This document shows positions 32,027 through 42,644 of a DNA stretch of 64,000 nt, one piece after another; within the stretch, counting starts at the first letter, position 1, and each line of letters starts with the position of its first letter. The notes below the pieces were generated by a model. The model saw only the letters and a list, made by a program, of their open reading frames with translations, was not told the DNA's origin and searched no databases. A program made the translations under genes and the position numbers. Source of the stretch: Teratosphaeria epicoccoides (lineage: Eukaryota > Ascomycota > Dothideomycetes > Mycosphaerellales > Teratosphaeriaceae); assembly GCA_021401465.1 (NCBI GenBank), contig JADDMT010000019.1, forward strand, positions 248,001-312,000, written 5' to 3'.

Positions 32027-33694
32027 TCAACCGTTCACCGTCCCGTTACGCAACGAGCACAAATCCAGAAACGCCACATCACTCACCCTCTCCCCCAAAA
32101 CTCCATCGTCGATGAGGTTGCTCAACCCCCAGCTCCCCGGGCCCTTCCAACTCCACAAAAACCACCCTTGGGCCGCGTACTCGAACGCCTGCACCTGCGC
32201 CTCGAAAAACTGCCGCGTCGCAGTCCTGAGCGGGCCATGCCAGTCCTCCAGCGCCGTGTCCGTGGCGCACTGGCAACCATCCACGTCGCATGAAGAGCCC
32301 GCTACGGTCGAGTTGTCCGGGTTTGCACAGATGTTCGTCTGCGCGGAGAACTCGCCCACGTAGACGGGGAGGCTCGCGGATTCGGGCAGGAGCGCGGAGC
32401 TCGCCCAGCCGCAGGCTTTGGCGACATGCTGCGCTTGGGTGAGAGTGGAGTCGGAGTCCTCTTGGTTCTGGTAGAGGTGCGTGTCCACCGCGAACTGGGC
32501 GTGGGATTTCGTCCTGGCCACGCCGTTGACGGCGTTGACTTTGTTGCTCACGGTCGTCCAGTCGGAAGGTCCTTCGAAGCCGTCGTGCATCACGACGATG
32601 AGGTTTGGATTCGTGGCTTTCGCTTTCACCGCGGCGTAAGCTTTCTGCGCCCAGGTTTGGGTCGTGTTGAAGTCGTTGGCGCCCCAGGAGATCGGCTCGT
32701 TGACGAGTTCAAGCCCGAAGACTACGTCGGCGTAAGACTCTGATCCGTACTTCTCCGCCATGGTCTCGAGGACACTGATGCTGAGTTGCAGGTTATCGTC
32801 AGATTGCCATGCGACGTTGCCTTCGCGGCCGCTGTTATCGAAGCCGTTTTGCGAGCCTGGGGAGCCGTGGCAGTCGACGAGGACTTTCAGGCCATACTGG
32901 CGTGCCCAGCCGATGGCTTTCTCCATGTATGCATCGGCGCCGGTGATGTACGGTGTTCCTGTGTTGTTGTACGCCCAGTAGCCGATGGGAATCCGCAGGG
33001 CGTTGAGACCCCAGGCAGCGATCTTCTGCACATCGTCTTCTGTGAAGTACGTATCCCAGTGAGTTTGGAGTGCTTCGGCAGCGCCATCAGTCTGGTCGTA
33101 GGTGTATTGGTCGCAGGCGGAGCTGTTGCTGAAGAGGTCCGAGGTCATCCATTTCTCGAGGACCAACCAGCCGCCGACATTGACACCTCGGATGCCGCTG
33201 AAGTCGACTGCAGAGGGAGACGTAGCGTTGGTTGAGTTTGTACTATTGACCGACCATGCTGTGGTATTGATGCTCCCGTATCCCGTTGGATAAGCTGACA
33301 CTGCACTGCTGCTGCTACCGTTGCCAGTCGAGAGGAGAGACACTGCGCCGCTGCTGCTGCTGCTGATCTGGCTAATCGAAGGCGAGGATGCTACGGCAAG
33401 TAGTGTACTGGGTACTATTATGCTGGGCGAAGAATCGCCTGACGTTGCAGGTGTTGGTGGGGTTGAGGTTGACTCTTCCCAGACGACGGTCGTGCTCACG
33501 ACGGTGAGCTGTGTTGTGTACGCAGCATGTGGAATTGGATACGAGGAGCCACGAGGGACCCCGTCGTCACGCCCGACATGCCATTTTTCATGTCCAGGCG
33601 ACTGTCTCTTGTGGTTCCGATGCGAGTGGCGCGATGGTCTAGCATCCACGGTAGTGCATGCTGCAAGCACAGCTACTAGGCCAGTGTAGCGCAT
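32027..33694 (-). CDS. Secreted exo-beta-1,3-glucanase (GH5)
   Basis: Single-exon protein of 555 residues. It starts with a signal peptide (MRYTGLVAVLAACTTVDARP) and a basic stretch ending in a Lys-Arg site (HKRQ), then a Ser/Thr-rich linker of about 120 residues likely to be O-glycosylated. The GH5 subfamily 9 catalytic domain begins at IRGVNVGGWLVLEKWMTSDL. The acid/base Glu lies in LELVNEP (about 333) and the nucleophile Glu in VYVGEFSA (about 448). GWFLWSWKGPGSWGL is the usual aromatic substrate strip before the end. The enzyme trims cell-wall beta-1,3-glucan from the non-reducing end; it is probably wall-associated. The ATG at 33694 is preferred over 33712 because it puts the hydrophobic core directly at the N-terminus. 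Confidence 0.92.
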   Translation of the reverse strand: MRYTGLVAVLAACTTVDARPSRHSHRNHKRQSPGHEKWHVGRDDGVPRGSSYPIPHAAYTTQLTVVSTTVVWEESTSTPPTPATSGDSSPSIIVPSTLLAVASSPSISQISSSSSGAVSLLSTGNGSSSSAVSAYPTGYGSINTTAWSVNSTNSTNATSPSAVDFSGIRGVNVGGWLVLEKWMTSDLFSNSSACDQYTYDQTDGAAEALQTHWDTYFTEDDVQKIAAWGLNALRIPIGYWAYNNTGTPYITGADAYMEKAIGWARQYGLKVLVDCHGSPGSQNGFDNSGREGNVAWQSDDNLQLSISVLETMAEKYGSESYADVVFGLELVNEPISWGANDFNTTQTWAQKAYAAVKAKATNPNLIVVMHDGFEGPSDWTTVSNKVNAVNGVARTKSHAQFAVDTHLYQNQEDSDSTLTQAQHVAKACGWASSALLPESASLPVYVGEFSAQTNICANPDNSTVAGSSCDVDGCQCATDTALEDWHGPLRTATRQFFEAQVQAFEYAAQGWFLWSWKGPGSWGLSNLIDDGVLGERVSDVAFLDLCSLRNGTVNG

Positions 33695-34868
33695 ACTCAG
33701 CGAATGCGTCAAGACCGATTGAGTCGTTCAAGCCTTGCCGAGTCGCCCGGACGCCCCAGGCGCTTTCCTACTGCTCAGGCCACAGCCAGAGATGGTGACA
33801 CGCCCCCACTGACACAATGGCAAACGCCTCTCTTGCCTCTTCTCTGTACCCTTTTGGATTGGTATTGCGACCGTGACGTCGAGACCAAGCTCCTCAAGCG
33901 CACAGCGCAGCCTGCTTGTCGATAAAACCGAAAAAGGTGAAGTGATCTGCCGTGCCGTCGTTTCACAGAAACGACAGGAAGTAGTGCTTAGAAGAGAGAA
34001 CGGACGTGGTCACTGGGACACAATGATGCTAACGTCGAGTTGCTCAGGGAACAATGGAGAGTCAGGGCAAAAGATAGGCGCGAAGGGTATCGATATGATA
34101 AAGAGGAATGCTGTGGCAACCCACCACCTGCGTCGGATGCTACACCGATCTCGTCCCTTACCTAACCAAAGGCGCCCCTGACTCGTGCTGCAGGGCCCAT
34201 ATCGTCGAGACGCTTGATTTGTAACGGCTCCTGGATGCGCCGGTCTTGATGGGCGTAAGACGCGGTCTGCGATGAACGTGGCTATCCGTCCGGGTGCTTG
34301 AGTGTCTTCCAAATGCTGGTGGCTCGACATCCTGCTGGGTACAGCGTCGCTTGAGACAGTCGCAAAGCATGTGTCCGCCATACCGAGCCTCGTGCGGCGC
34401 TCAGGAGGCGCTCACGGTGGATACAATCAGCCATTGTCGTCGCGTACTTGCGTCGGGTGCACCCGAGAGGAAACATGAAGTTGGGCGGCTAAGTCGCACT
34501 CGGGGATGTCTCGGAGCACGCTGCCGGGCGACGACACGGTACTTGCACGTGAGTGGTCACATTGTCGAGATTATTGTCTTTGAGAGGATGGAGATGAGCC
34601 GGAAGGGCGAGGAAAATCGAGACAGTGTGAAACCATTCAATGTGAGGGGAATCTTGGGTGTCCTCGGGGCTCGGCAGCCACATGCCGCACGATGCCAGAT
34701 CTACATGCTCCGCACCTCCTGCAGTAGTCAGCCACCCTGCATGCCAGGAACAACGGCAATGGCACCGACAGGCTACAGCACCTTGCAGTAGCATCCAGAC
34801 ACTTGTGAATGTTGAAGTCTCACCGACCAAAACCACCGTGGTCCATCGCGTGCAATGTCATACTGTCT
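33695..34868. other. Intergenic stretch, no supported gene
   Basis: It contains the glucanase promoter and the 3' flank of the decarboxylase gene. Frames up to 165 codons overlap on opposite strands and carry no domain, so I regard them as chance. Confidence 0.5.
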
Positions 34869-36104
34869 CTACTGAGGTCCCGCCCCAACTCTCCATCCGA
34901 CCTTGACAAGCGTCTCACACTTCTGCTCCGTGCTGTGCTTCACCAGATCCTCGTCCAGCGCGACCTCACCCGGAGGATACACAACAATCACCGTGCTGCC
35001 GCCATAAAGAAACGCACCAAGACATTGCCCTCGTTTGACATCAACGCCCTGCTGAATGCCTGGGTTGTACCGAATCGACCCAACCAGCATCGCCCCGACC
35101 GCAATGACAGCCACCGGCGACCCAGTCGCCTGACGCTTCATGATCATGACCGAGCGCTTGTTCTCGCAGAAGACGTCCAGCGTTCCTGCCTGGTTGATGG
35201 CTTGTGGGTTGACAGTGTAGTAGCTACCAGGGATATCTGTGATGCTTTGGACATGCCCAGACGTGGGCGCGTGCCACCTGTGGTAGTCTTGCGGTGCCAG
35301 ACGTGCGATGACAATGGCGCCACCGTCGAACTGCTGGGCTAGCTGATCACTGCCGAGCAGCTTCCCCAATGTGAAGCCGTATCCTTTGATCCAATACTTC
35401 GTCGCCAAGTCTACCGTCGGGAAGGTAGTGATTCTACAATCCGCCGGGCTGCTCACCACCTCGTCACTCTCCGGCTCCGCAATAGGCCTCGCGCTCTGCT
35501 TGATCTCTCTAGCAAAAAACTCGTTGAAGTTCTTGTACTTTGTCGGGTCCGGCTCAACCATTTCCTTCATGCTGTCCTGCAGGTTGAAAGACTGGATGAA
35601 TGGCTGAATGTGATTGACACTTTCCGGCGCGTCATACTGTCGCCCCATTTTGACGCTCTGTTCCTTCAACATGCTCTGCGCCCTCTGCCAGTGCAGTGCC
35701 TTCTCCTGCTCGCTGCCATAGTACAGGAGATGCATGCCAAGCCGGACATAGATCGACATCGGCTCAAAAGACTTCTGGCCCGTTTGACGATCGATCACGT
35801 AGTTGCCAAGATGCCATGAGTTCTCGAACTGCTCGAGCGAGTCGTAGGGAAAGACTGCGCGAAACAAGCCGTGCGCCTTGTCGTGATCGCCGGGCGTATG
35901 AAGGGTATCTTTAGGGTCCTTGTGGTGGTTGCCGGCGTCTGAGGTGACGGAGTCGAGAGTCTTCTCGGCAGCGTCTAAATGTTTGTCCTTGGAGAGCATT
36001 TTGCGTGCTGACTTCGGTCGTAGGTGGCAGAGAAGTCTCAGGCAGTCAAGCATACAATGGAATGCTGTTTCTATCGCTATCAATACCTCGATGATTATTG
36101 ACAT
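34869..36104 (-). CDS. Phosphatidylserine decarboxylase, GGST type
   Basis: Single-exon protein of 411 residues that converts phosphatidylserine to phosphatidylethanolamine. The maturation site is LGAFLYGGSTVIVVYPPGEV near the C-terminus; self-cleavage between Gly and Ser (about 370) would yield a small pyruvoyl alpha chain and a large beta chain. Other family blocks are FNEFFAREIKQSARPI, VVSSPADCRITTFP, LAPQDYHRWHAPTSG with the active-site His, and VNPQAINQAGTLDVFCENKR. The protein lacks the C2 and EF-hand domains of Psd2-type enzymes and has no clear mitochondrial presequence, so it belongs to the short fungal class, possibly cytosolic or vacuolar. The N-terminal 35 residues from ATG 36104 are hydrophobic; an alternative Met (MLSKDKHLD, 35999) would remove them. 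Confidence 0.9.
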   Translation of the reverse strand: MSIIIEVLIAIETAFHCMLDCLRLLCHLRPKSARKMLSKDKHLDAAEKTLDSVTSDAGNHHKDPKDTLHTPGDHDKAHGLFRAVFPYDSLEQFENSWHLGNYVIDRQTGQKSFEPMSIYVRLGMHLLYYGSEQEKALHWQRAQSMLKEQSVKMGRQYDAPESVNHIQPFIQSFNLQDSMKEMVEPDPTKYKNFNEFFAREIKQSARPIAEPESDEVVSSPADCRITTFPTVDLATKYWIKGYGFTLGKLLGSDQLAQQFDGGAIVIARLAPQDYHRWHAPTSGHVQSITDIPGSYYTVNPQAINQAGTLDVFCENKRSVMIMKRQATGSPVAVIAVGAMLVGSIRYNPGIQQGVDVKRGQCLGAFLYGGSTVIVVYPPGEVALDEDLVKHSTEQKCETLVKVGWRVGAGPQ

Positions 36105-37111
36105 GGACGCGAGGGGGATCTACAACACATAAGGCACGTCCCGCTGACGTAGTCGGCTCATCAATCCCATCAAGCAGGAACAAGGGGAATCACCTTCTGC
36201 CTTTCCATATGTCAGGCGATGATATCACGTCTTGGAATCCGAGAGGAGTCCATGCCGGTCAGCCCTGGCGAGCGAGCTTGTCTACGCAGGAACACCCGAC
36301 CACCTGGCTGGAACATTCCCGACCCTACTTCTCTTCTTCCTCCGCATGTCATTGTATTCTGCTGCCATCAAGTCCGAAAGCGCGCCTGGCACATCCTGCA
36401 CGTCTTATCAGGCACGCAAGCATGGTGTTTACGCCCTCGCTGGGCGCTGTGGGAGGCAGTGCACCACCTCTGACTGACTGCGCCTTATCTGCTGTGGCCC
36501 ACGCAACCTGAGGTTTTGACATTGGAACGGCTCCCTGGAAAGCAATGAATTTGAACATGGAACTACCGGAGATGTCCAAACAAGCGTTTCTTCTCGCCAC
36601 CTGTACTGCAGAACAGGTCTGCATGCTGACTTGGAGCCCACATTGGGATGATGCTGAGCGAGGCCAACATACCTGAAGCAGCGGCATCAAGACCTTCGAA
36701 ACCGGTTGGAGTGAGATTTTACAACCGTTTGGGTCGAGAACCTAAACACCGGTTGGACTGAGACCGAGACCTCACGACCGGTTGTGAGTGACTGCATCGG
36801 GTTCGATCGGTCTGACTAGAGAGATCAGGACCGTTGTCATTACTGCAAGTCTTCCTAACACCACGAGCCACGCGACACGCTCGTAAAGTAGTGGAAGCAT
36901 GGCCGCTCGTCACCGAAACAGGACGCACATCACGCTTTCGCACCCTGCAATCACGTTTCAATGATTAGCCACCATGCGTACCGAGGCCAAATACAACGAC
37001 CGGCACCCGAATTCGGACCACCACCGACACGCACTAACCCCTAGCACGCTCCTCCCGCACACTCTCCCATCCGACTAGAAAACCTCAGACCTGATCCCAG
37101 CTCCTCCCTCA
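36105..37111. other. Intergenic stretch with short ACCGGTTG repeats
   Basis: No gene is supported. Between about 36.70 and 36.79 kb the octamer ACCGGTTG occurs three times at irregular spacing, each followed by a GTGAG- or CTGAG-like string. The distal part is the 3' flank of the small secreted protein gene. Confidence 0.45.
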
Positions 37112-37493
37112 TCAATTGCAGATCGCCCAGCCCTCGTTCAACGGCGGCTTCGACGAACACGCATGCCCGTCCGTGTTGCACGGAGTTGCCTGAAAAGAAA
37201 TTCCCCGGACCAATTAGTGTTGCTTCATCACCATCACCATCATCATGATCATCAGGGTCATACATACCGGTCCGCAGTTTTGCGACTCGCCGTTAAAACC
37301 GCTGCAGCCGCCGGAATCGCTGACGTTCCAGAGGCATTTCTGTGGGGTAGGGTGTAATGTGTTAGTGTGTGTGTGGAAGGGATCGGAGGGAGCAGAGGGA
37401 GGGGAGGGAGGAGGGGGCTCTTACGCCTGACCATGCTGAAGCGAAGGGTGAGAGGAGGGTGAGGGTGAGGGTGAGGGGGCCGGTGAGTCTCAT
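37112..37493 (-). CDS. Small secreted cysteine-rich protein, three exons (effector-like)
   Basis: Spliced by eye from three exons too short to stand out as open frames: 37493-37425, 37339-37268 and 37189-37112. Both introns are phase 0, with strong sites: GTAAGA...CCCACAG (85 nt) and GTATGT...TTTTCAG (78 nt, with a CTAAT branch). The product has 72 residues: a signal peptide MRLTGPLTLTLTLLSPFASA, then a mature part of about 52 residues with six cysteines in the contexts KCLW, GGCS, QNCGP, TPCN, HACSS and AICN, consistent with three disulfides. The signal-peptide core is encoded by a GGTGAG-type hexamer run. No family is recognised. Size, secretion signal and even cysteine count are those of apoplastic effectors or antimicrobial-type proteins of plant-associated fungi; that role is inference only. 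It lies between the decarboxylase and the MMTAG2-domain gene. Confidence 0.72.
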
Positions 37494-37880
37494 TTTCGAG
37501 GCTCGGTTTTGGGGCGGTGGTCTGGTGGGAGCAGGATGGATATGAATGGGAGCATGAAGGGCTTGATAGCGTCTTGTAAATACGAGCAGGTGACGCCGGG
37601 GGTCTCAGACTCTCGGGCGTTTACGGCGTGTCAAAGATGGTAGTGCGGTCTTAGCGGGTGAGGTTGCGACATGCCAAGGTGGCGACTGGTGACGGCGAAT
37701 GCGCTCGGCGGACTGTGCTATCCCACCTTTGGAAGACTTCGCCACTGGCACGTCGGCGCTTTGCACGTGTCGGACAGGGTGAGGGTTGCACAATTTTGAG
37801 CTGTGGCGTGATTGCCGTGATTCTTTCTCACATTGGTCCACGGAGCTTCCGCGTTCCGCGAGATAGCATGCCTCGAGTCA
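37494..37880. other. Promoter of the small secreted protein and 3' flank of the MMTAG2-domain gene
   Basis: About 390 bp without a recognisable gene. Confidence 0.5.
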
Positions 37881-38600
37881 TCAAACATCCCTCCAATCTC
37901 GGCGCGGCGGCCGGTAGCTATCGGCTTCGCGTCCTCGCCGCGCTCTACCATCATCCTTCTCGCGCCTCCTCTCGCGATCACGGTCTCTACTCCTGGATCT
38001 GTATTTCCTCCTCTCCCTGTCTCTCGACCTCGATTGTGAACGGATGTCGGCGTCCTTCTTCCTGTGCTTCCGCTCTCTGTCCCTGTCTCTCGACTGTGAG
38101 CGTGACTCTCTCCGCCGCTTCCCGAATCTCTCGTCACCATCACGGTCCCGCCGTCTATCGCGACTCGGACTTCTACTCCGATGCCTACGCCTCCGATCCC
38201 GTGACTCCGCCTTCTCCTCCCCCTCTTCAGCCCTCAACGCCTCATTCAACGCCTTCTGCTTCTCCCTATCCAACCCCAACTGCTCCAAATTCGCATTCCT
38301 CCGATCCGGTGTCGGCAGCCCCAACGCTCTTGCCATGGCGTCTTCCTCGGCCTCTTTCATCCTCCGCTTCTCAGCCTGCAGCTCCAGCTTCCTCTTCTCC
38401 TCCCGCTCCTCGGGCGTCAAGTCCGCATCTTCGGCTTTGCTGTACCAGCTGAGGTCCTTGTTCTTCTGCCATCGGCCGACGGGGGCCATCAAGCTGTGTC
38501 CGAGGTAGTTCTCGCGGTGTTGGGAGCCCTTGACATCATCCCAGCTGAAGTTGACGCCGCCACGTGAGCCCGACTTGCGCACGGTCTGGAGGAGGTCCAT
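37881..38600 (-). CDS. MMTAG2-domain protein with RS-rich tail
   Basis: Single-exon protein of 239 residues. The N-terminal 80 residues form the conserved domain first described in multiple myeloma tumour-associated protein 2: GGVNFSWDDVKGSQHRENYL, GHSLMAPVGRWQKNKDLSWY. A charged helical segment follows (LTPEEREEKRKLELQAEKRR) with LGLPTPDRRNANLEQLGLDR, a short motif also conserved in the family. The last 100 residues are Arg/Ser/Asp/Lys-rich RS-like repeats (RDRDRERRKYRSRSRDRDRE type). This composition suggests a nuclear, RNA-processing-associated protein, but the molecular role of the family is not established. The ATG at 38600 puts the conserved domain directly at the N-terminus, as in homologues; upstream open frame to 38906 is not conserved-looking. 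Confidence 0.85.
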   Translation of the reverse strand: MDLLQTVRKSGSRGGVNFSWDDVKGSQHRENYLGHSLMAPVGRWQKNKDLSWYSKAEDADLTPEEREEKRKLELQAEKRRMKEAEEDAMARALGLPTPDRRNANLEQLGLDREKQKALNEALRAEEGEEKAESRDRRRRHRSRSPSRDRRRDRDGDERFGKRRRESRSQSRDRDRERKHRKKDADIRSQSRSRDRERRKYRSRSRDRDRERRREKDDGRARRGREADSYRPPRRDWRDV

Positions 38601-38820
38601 GGTGGCTGCGTGCCTTCCTGTTATAGAAATGTTGCTGTTCTGGAGTAAACTCGAGTAATTTACGGCCGGGCTGTGGCTTGCGCGCAGCTCGCCAGCCACA
38701 CGGTGGGGCTGTAGCTTTACGTGTCTTTTACTGTCGATAATAACAATATAAGAATAAATAAATGTTCGGTTCCTTTGGCATGTGATTCGAGTGTCGTATT
38801 CACCTCCCACGACTTCAACG

Positions 38821-41357
38821 ATGGCGTGGAGGCAATGGGCTCTGGCAGCTCTGTTCGCCATCTCGTCCACGGCGCAGGATGACGGCGTCTTCACCAAGCA
38901 GTCCAACGATTCGCTGCTATGGGGTCCTTATAGGCCAAACCTCTACTTTGGTATCCGACCACGATTACCAAAGTCATTGGCGACGGCATTGCTGTGGGGA
39001 CGAGTAGAGGATTTCGAGAAGATCCAGCACAATATTCGATACACGTGTGAACAACATGAAGGCATGGCAGGTTATGGTTGGGACGCCTACGACCCAAGAA
39101 CGGGCGGCGTCCAGACGGTGCATGATCGGGGCAATGGCATCGACATCGAGACCAGCTTCGTCAAGCTGGATGGCGGTGTTTGGGGTGCCAGGATCAAAGG
39201 TACCCCTCGAGTAGACGCCGAGCCCCAGATGGGCAGCCACGGCGGCATTGACGCCATCAAGACGGCCGTCTGGTTCACGGTCGCCGTCGAGGGCTTGGGG
39301 ACGGTGTCTATCGATGGGGCCAATGAGGCTGAGATGGGCTATGAAGAAGATGTCCTGTTCCGCGGCACCACGCAGGACCTGGGCGACTTCCAGCTGACAA
39401 TCACTGAGCCGGCGAGCAATAATTACCCTGTCCATCACCACCCGGCTTCCCTCAAGAAGCGTTTGGATAACACCTTGGTTCACTCGTTGCAAGTCCCTGA
39501 AGATGCACTCTGGCAATCCAAAGGTGCGTTTATGATTCCGACCTCCGAAAAGAGCGGATATCGCAGGCTTTCATGCTGATTCTGACACCCAAGCATGAAT
39601 GCAGCCATGGTCTTTGCTTCACTCAAGACCACCATCGACAGTTATATCGACGAATACACCCGAGACAGGATGCCGCCGCCGTGGCAGACCTACACTCTCG
39701 ATCATCATCCGGGCGACGGTAACATGCACCTCGTGCAGAAAGTCTTCGAGGGAGCCTTCGAGTTCGACGTACTGTACGCGCCTACCAGCGTCAAGACACC
39801 GCCAACGTCCCAAGATCTGACCGAAGCGATCGGCAAGGTCGTCAAGACCTTCGACGAGAAGTTTGACGAGGTCCTGAAACCAAAGGCACCCTTCACGGCA
39901 TCAAAGTATCTCGACCTCGGCAAGAGCCTCTTCTCCAACCTCATTGGTGGCATTGGCTACTTTTTCGGCGATCAGGTCATCGACCGATCATACGCCGACG
40001 CGTACCTGGAGGAGAGCGAGGGGTTCTGGCACGAGGCTGAGGAGGCCCGCAATCAGAACCAGCCTCAGCCCGAGGGTCCTTACGAGTTATACACTTCCAT
40101 CCCCAGCCGACCGTTTTTCCCAAGAGGTTTCTTGTGGGACGAAGGCTTTCACTTACTGCCAATCGTGGATTGGGATCCAGAGCTTGCAATGCAGATTGTA
40201 AGCTCGTGGTTCAACACCATGGACGACGATGGCTGGATTCCAAGGGAGCAGATCTTGGGCTCAGAAGCAAGGTCTAAGGTGCCGAAGGAGTTTCAGATAC
40301 AGTATCCGCATTACGCCAATCCGCCGACGTTGTATATGACAATCGAAGCATTGCTGGAGAAGTTCAAGAAAGATCAGAGTAAGCCTGCTACCACCTGGTC
40401 TAGTTTGAAGCGCATGCTGACACCGCATCAGCCATTGACCATGTGGACCAATCTTCCAGCAAAGCATGGCTCGCAAAGCTCTATCCGCTCCTTCAGCGCA
40501 ACTTCGCCTGGTACAAGAAGACGCAATTCGGCGACCTGAAGTCCTATGACCGACCTGCCTTCTCAAACAAGGAAGGCTACCGATGGCGAGGACGGACACC
40601 CCGTCATATCCTGACTTCCGGCCTGGACGACTACCCGCGAGCTCAGCCTCCGCACCCTGGCGAGTTGCATTTAGACCTCATCTCCTGGATGGGCATGGCG
40701 GCTCGTATCATGGCGCAAGTCGCTGCTTACATCGGCGAGGACGAAGATGCACAAGACTACAGCAAGACTTTCGGAGCCATCGCCAAGAACATCGACGATC
40801 TCCACTGGAGCAGCAAGGACAATACATACTGCGACGCCACGATCGACGAGTACGAAGAGTCCGTGCATGTCTGCCACAAAGGCTACATCTCCATCTTCCC
40901 CTTTATGACCGGCATACTCAGCCCAAGCAGCGAGAACCTCAAGCACGTCCTCGACCTCATCGCCGACGAAGACGAACTCTGGAGCCCCCACGGCATCCGC
41001 AGCTTAAGCAAGCAAAGCGAATTCTACATGACAGACGAGAACTACTGGCGCTCGCCGGTGTGGATCAACATGAACTACCTCATCGTCAAGGCGCTGGGTG
41101 ATCTTGCAGCGCAGGCTGGCCCGCAGCAGGCCAAGGCGGCGAAGCTGTACGAGGAGCTGAGGAGGAATTTGGTCGAGACCGTGTATGAAAGTTGGTTGGA
41201 GACGGGTTTCGCGTGGGAGCAGTATCATCCGGAGACGGGGGCGGGGCAGCGGACGCAGCATTTCACGGGGTGGACGAGTTTGGTCGTCAAGATCATGAAC
41301 TTTCCGGAGATCAAGGAGCCGGTGGGTGGGAGTAGCGGGGAGAGGGACGAGTTGTGA
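38821..41357 (+). CDS. Mannosyl-oligosaccharide glucosidase I (GH63)
   Basis: ER alpha-glucosidase I, which removes the outermost alpha-1,2-glucose from the freshly transferred Glc3Man9GlcNAc2 glycan. Three exons, 38821-39523, 39605-40378 and 40432-41357, encode 800 residues; introns of 81 and 53 nt (GTGCGT...ATGCAG; GTAAGC...CATCAG) keep frame and restore QSKAMVFASLKT and KKDQTIDHVDQSS. The N-terminus WALAALFAISSTAQDD is a signal peptide. GH63 landmarks are SLLWGPYRPNLYFGIRPRLP at the start of the N-domain, DHHPGDGNMHLVQKVFEGAF, SRPFFPRGFLWDEGFHLL with the catalytic-domain Asp/Glu, SGLDDYPRAQPPHPGELHLD, GYISIFPFMTG, WSPHGIRSLSKQSEFY, and the end TGAGQRTQHFTGWTSLVVKI. No transmembrane anchor beyond the signal is evident. 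Confidence 0.94.
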
Positions 41358-41889
41358 GCCTGCGTCGTTATGTAGGTGGCGGGCTCGCGGGGTTGCGCTG
41401 CTGAGGGCGGTAGACCTGAACGCAGGTTTCAGCACGGCCGGACGCTGATTGTGGTGTTTTCGGTTGGGCTAGTGGTGTTTGCGCTGGGACGGAAGAGGAC
41501 ATAGATGGAGGCGGCGGTAAGGGTGTTGTGTATTTCTAGATGGCTGTGGTTGACGTGTGAATAGGTAAAGGTATAGATTGGTCCTCTGCAGCAGGCTGTG
41601 ATGCCTTTTTTCTCTTCGGTCATAGGTGCTATGTTCAGCAAATGGGGTGTGGGTTGCGGACCTTGAGGAGAGCTTGCCAGATGAGGTCGTCGAGCATGGA
41701 CTCTGAAGGATTCTGGAAGTGTGATCTTGCCCTTTGCCGGGCCAGGTGTTGATTCGTGATGATTCGTGTTGACCCGTGGTTGTTGCTGGCTTGGGCGCAG
41801 GGTTGGAGTGCTCATTGTTCGTGGCAGTCATCGGCAGTCTCTAGAGCCGGTTCGAGGGCTTCATTGGTATCTCCCGCCAGACGGACATT

Positions 41890-41921
<32 letters not shown>

Positions 41922-42644
41922 CAGTTGCTGGGGCCGGGAAATGAGCTGCCGAAATTCAAGTGACGGGATGCTGGGTCGTTTTCCGATCCGGTTTTGGTCG
42001 AGACTTTCCTTTGGGAGTGTTTGGCGGGGTGGTGGCATGAAGATGGGCAGGTGGTCGACTGTTGGCTATCGGGCAATCCGTCATTCAAGGTGGTCGAAAG
42101 CTTGGATGGCTGTCCGGAGGCTGTTGACGAGGTGCTTCTGGTGCGTGGGTCAGGGGATCGGGATCGCGGAGGACCGCGGCTCTTCATCTTGGATCGCGGG
42201 ATGGGCTGGTGAGGAGGAGGTGTGGTGAAGGGCATGCGGTGCTGCTCGAGAGTGAAGTGCTCTGACGCACATGCTTCCCGAATTTATGATGATAAAGAGA
42301 AATCGCCGGGGGTCGGAATGTGCTCTGACGTGTGCATTCACACATGCTTGGGGCTCGCTGCCGCTTGCTTGTGATGCTGCAGGACTGTACGTTCGGCATG
42401 CCGCCATTGTGGCCCCGTCTCCATTTCATCCACATCACGACCCGACTGGAATCCCGTTGGACGTATTCCTTATCACTGTTCAGTGGAGCATCTCGGCTTG
42501 CAGAACAGCTTGAAGTTTCGAGGCGAACCAGTGCGACATAGTACGGAGGTCTCGGCGTGGGTTATCTACATCGCGATGACCCTTTTGTCATTGGACTTAT
42601 TCGGGGCTGACTAGCATTGGGGAAGGTCTCCGGCGGTGCACAGG
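41358..42644. other. Gene-poor stretch between GH63 and the J-like array
   Basis: Minus-strand frames of 120-128 codons (41.43-41.83 and 41.86-42.24 kb) are Ser/Pro/Thr-rich and disordered, without a domain; I do not call them. A TGGC microsatellite lies at 41891-41918. The right end is the upstream region of the first J-like paralogue. Confidence 0.45.
41891..41918. repeat. TGGC tetranucleotide microsatellite
   Basis: Seven perfect TGGC units. Confidence 0.95.

Noticed and set aside
41429..42235. Ser/Pro-rich minus-strand frames
   Set aside because: Low-complexity composition, a microsatellite inside, and no conserved element; likely noncoding.
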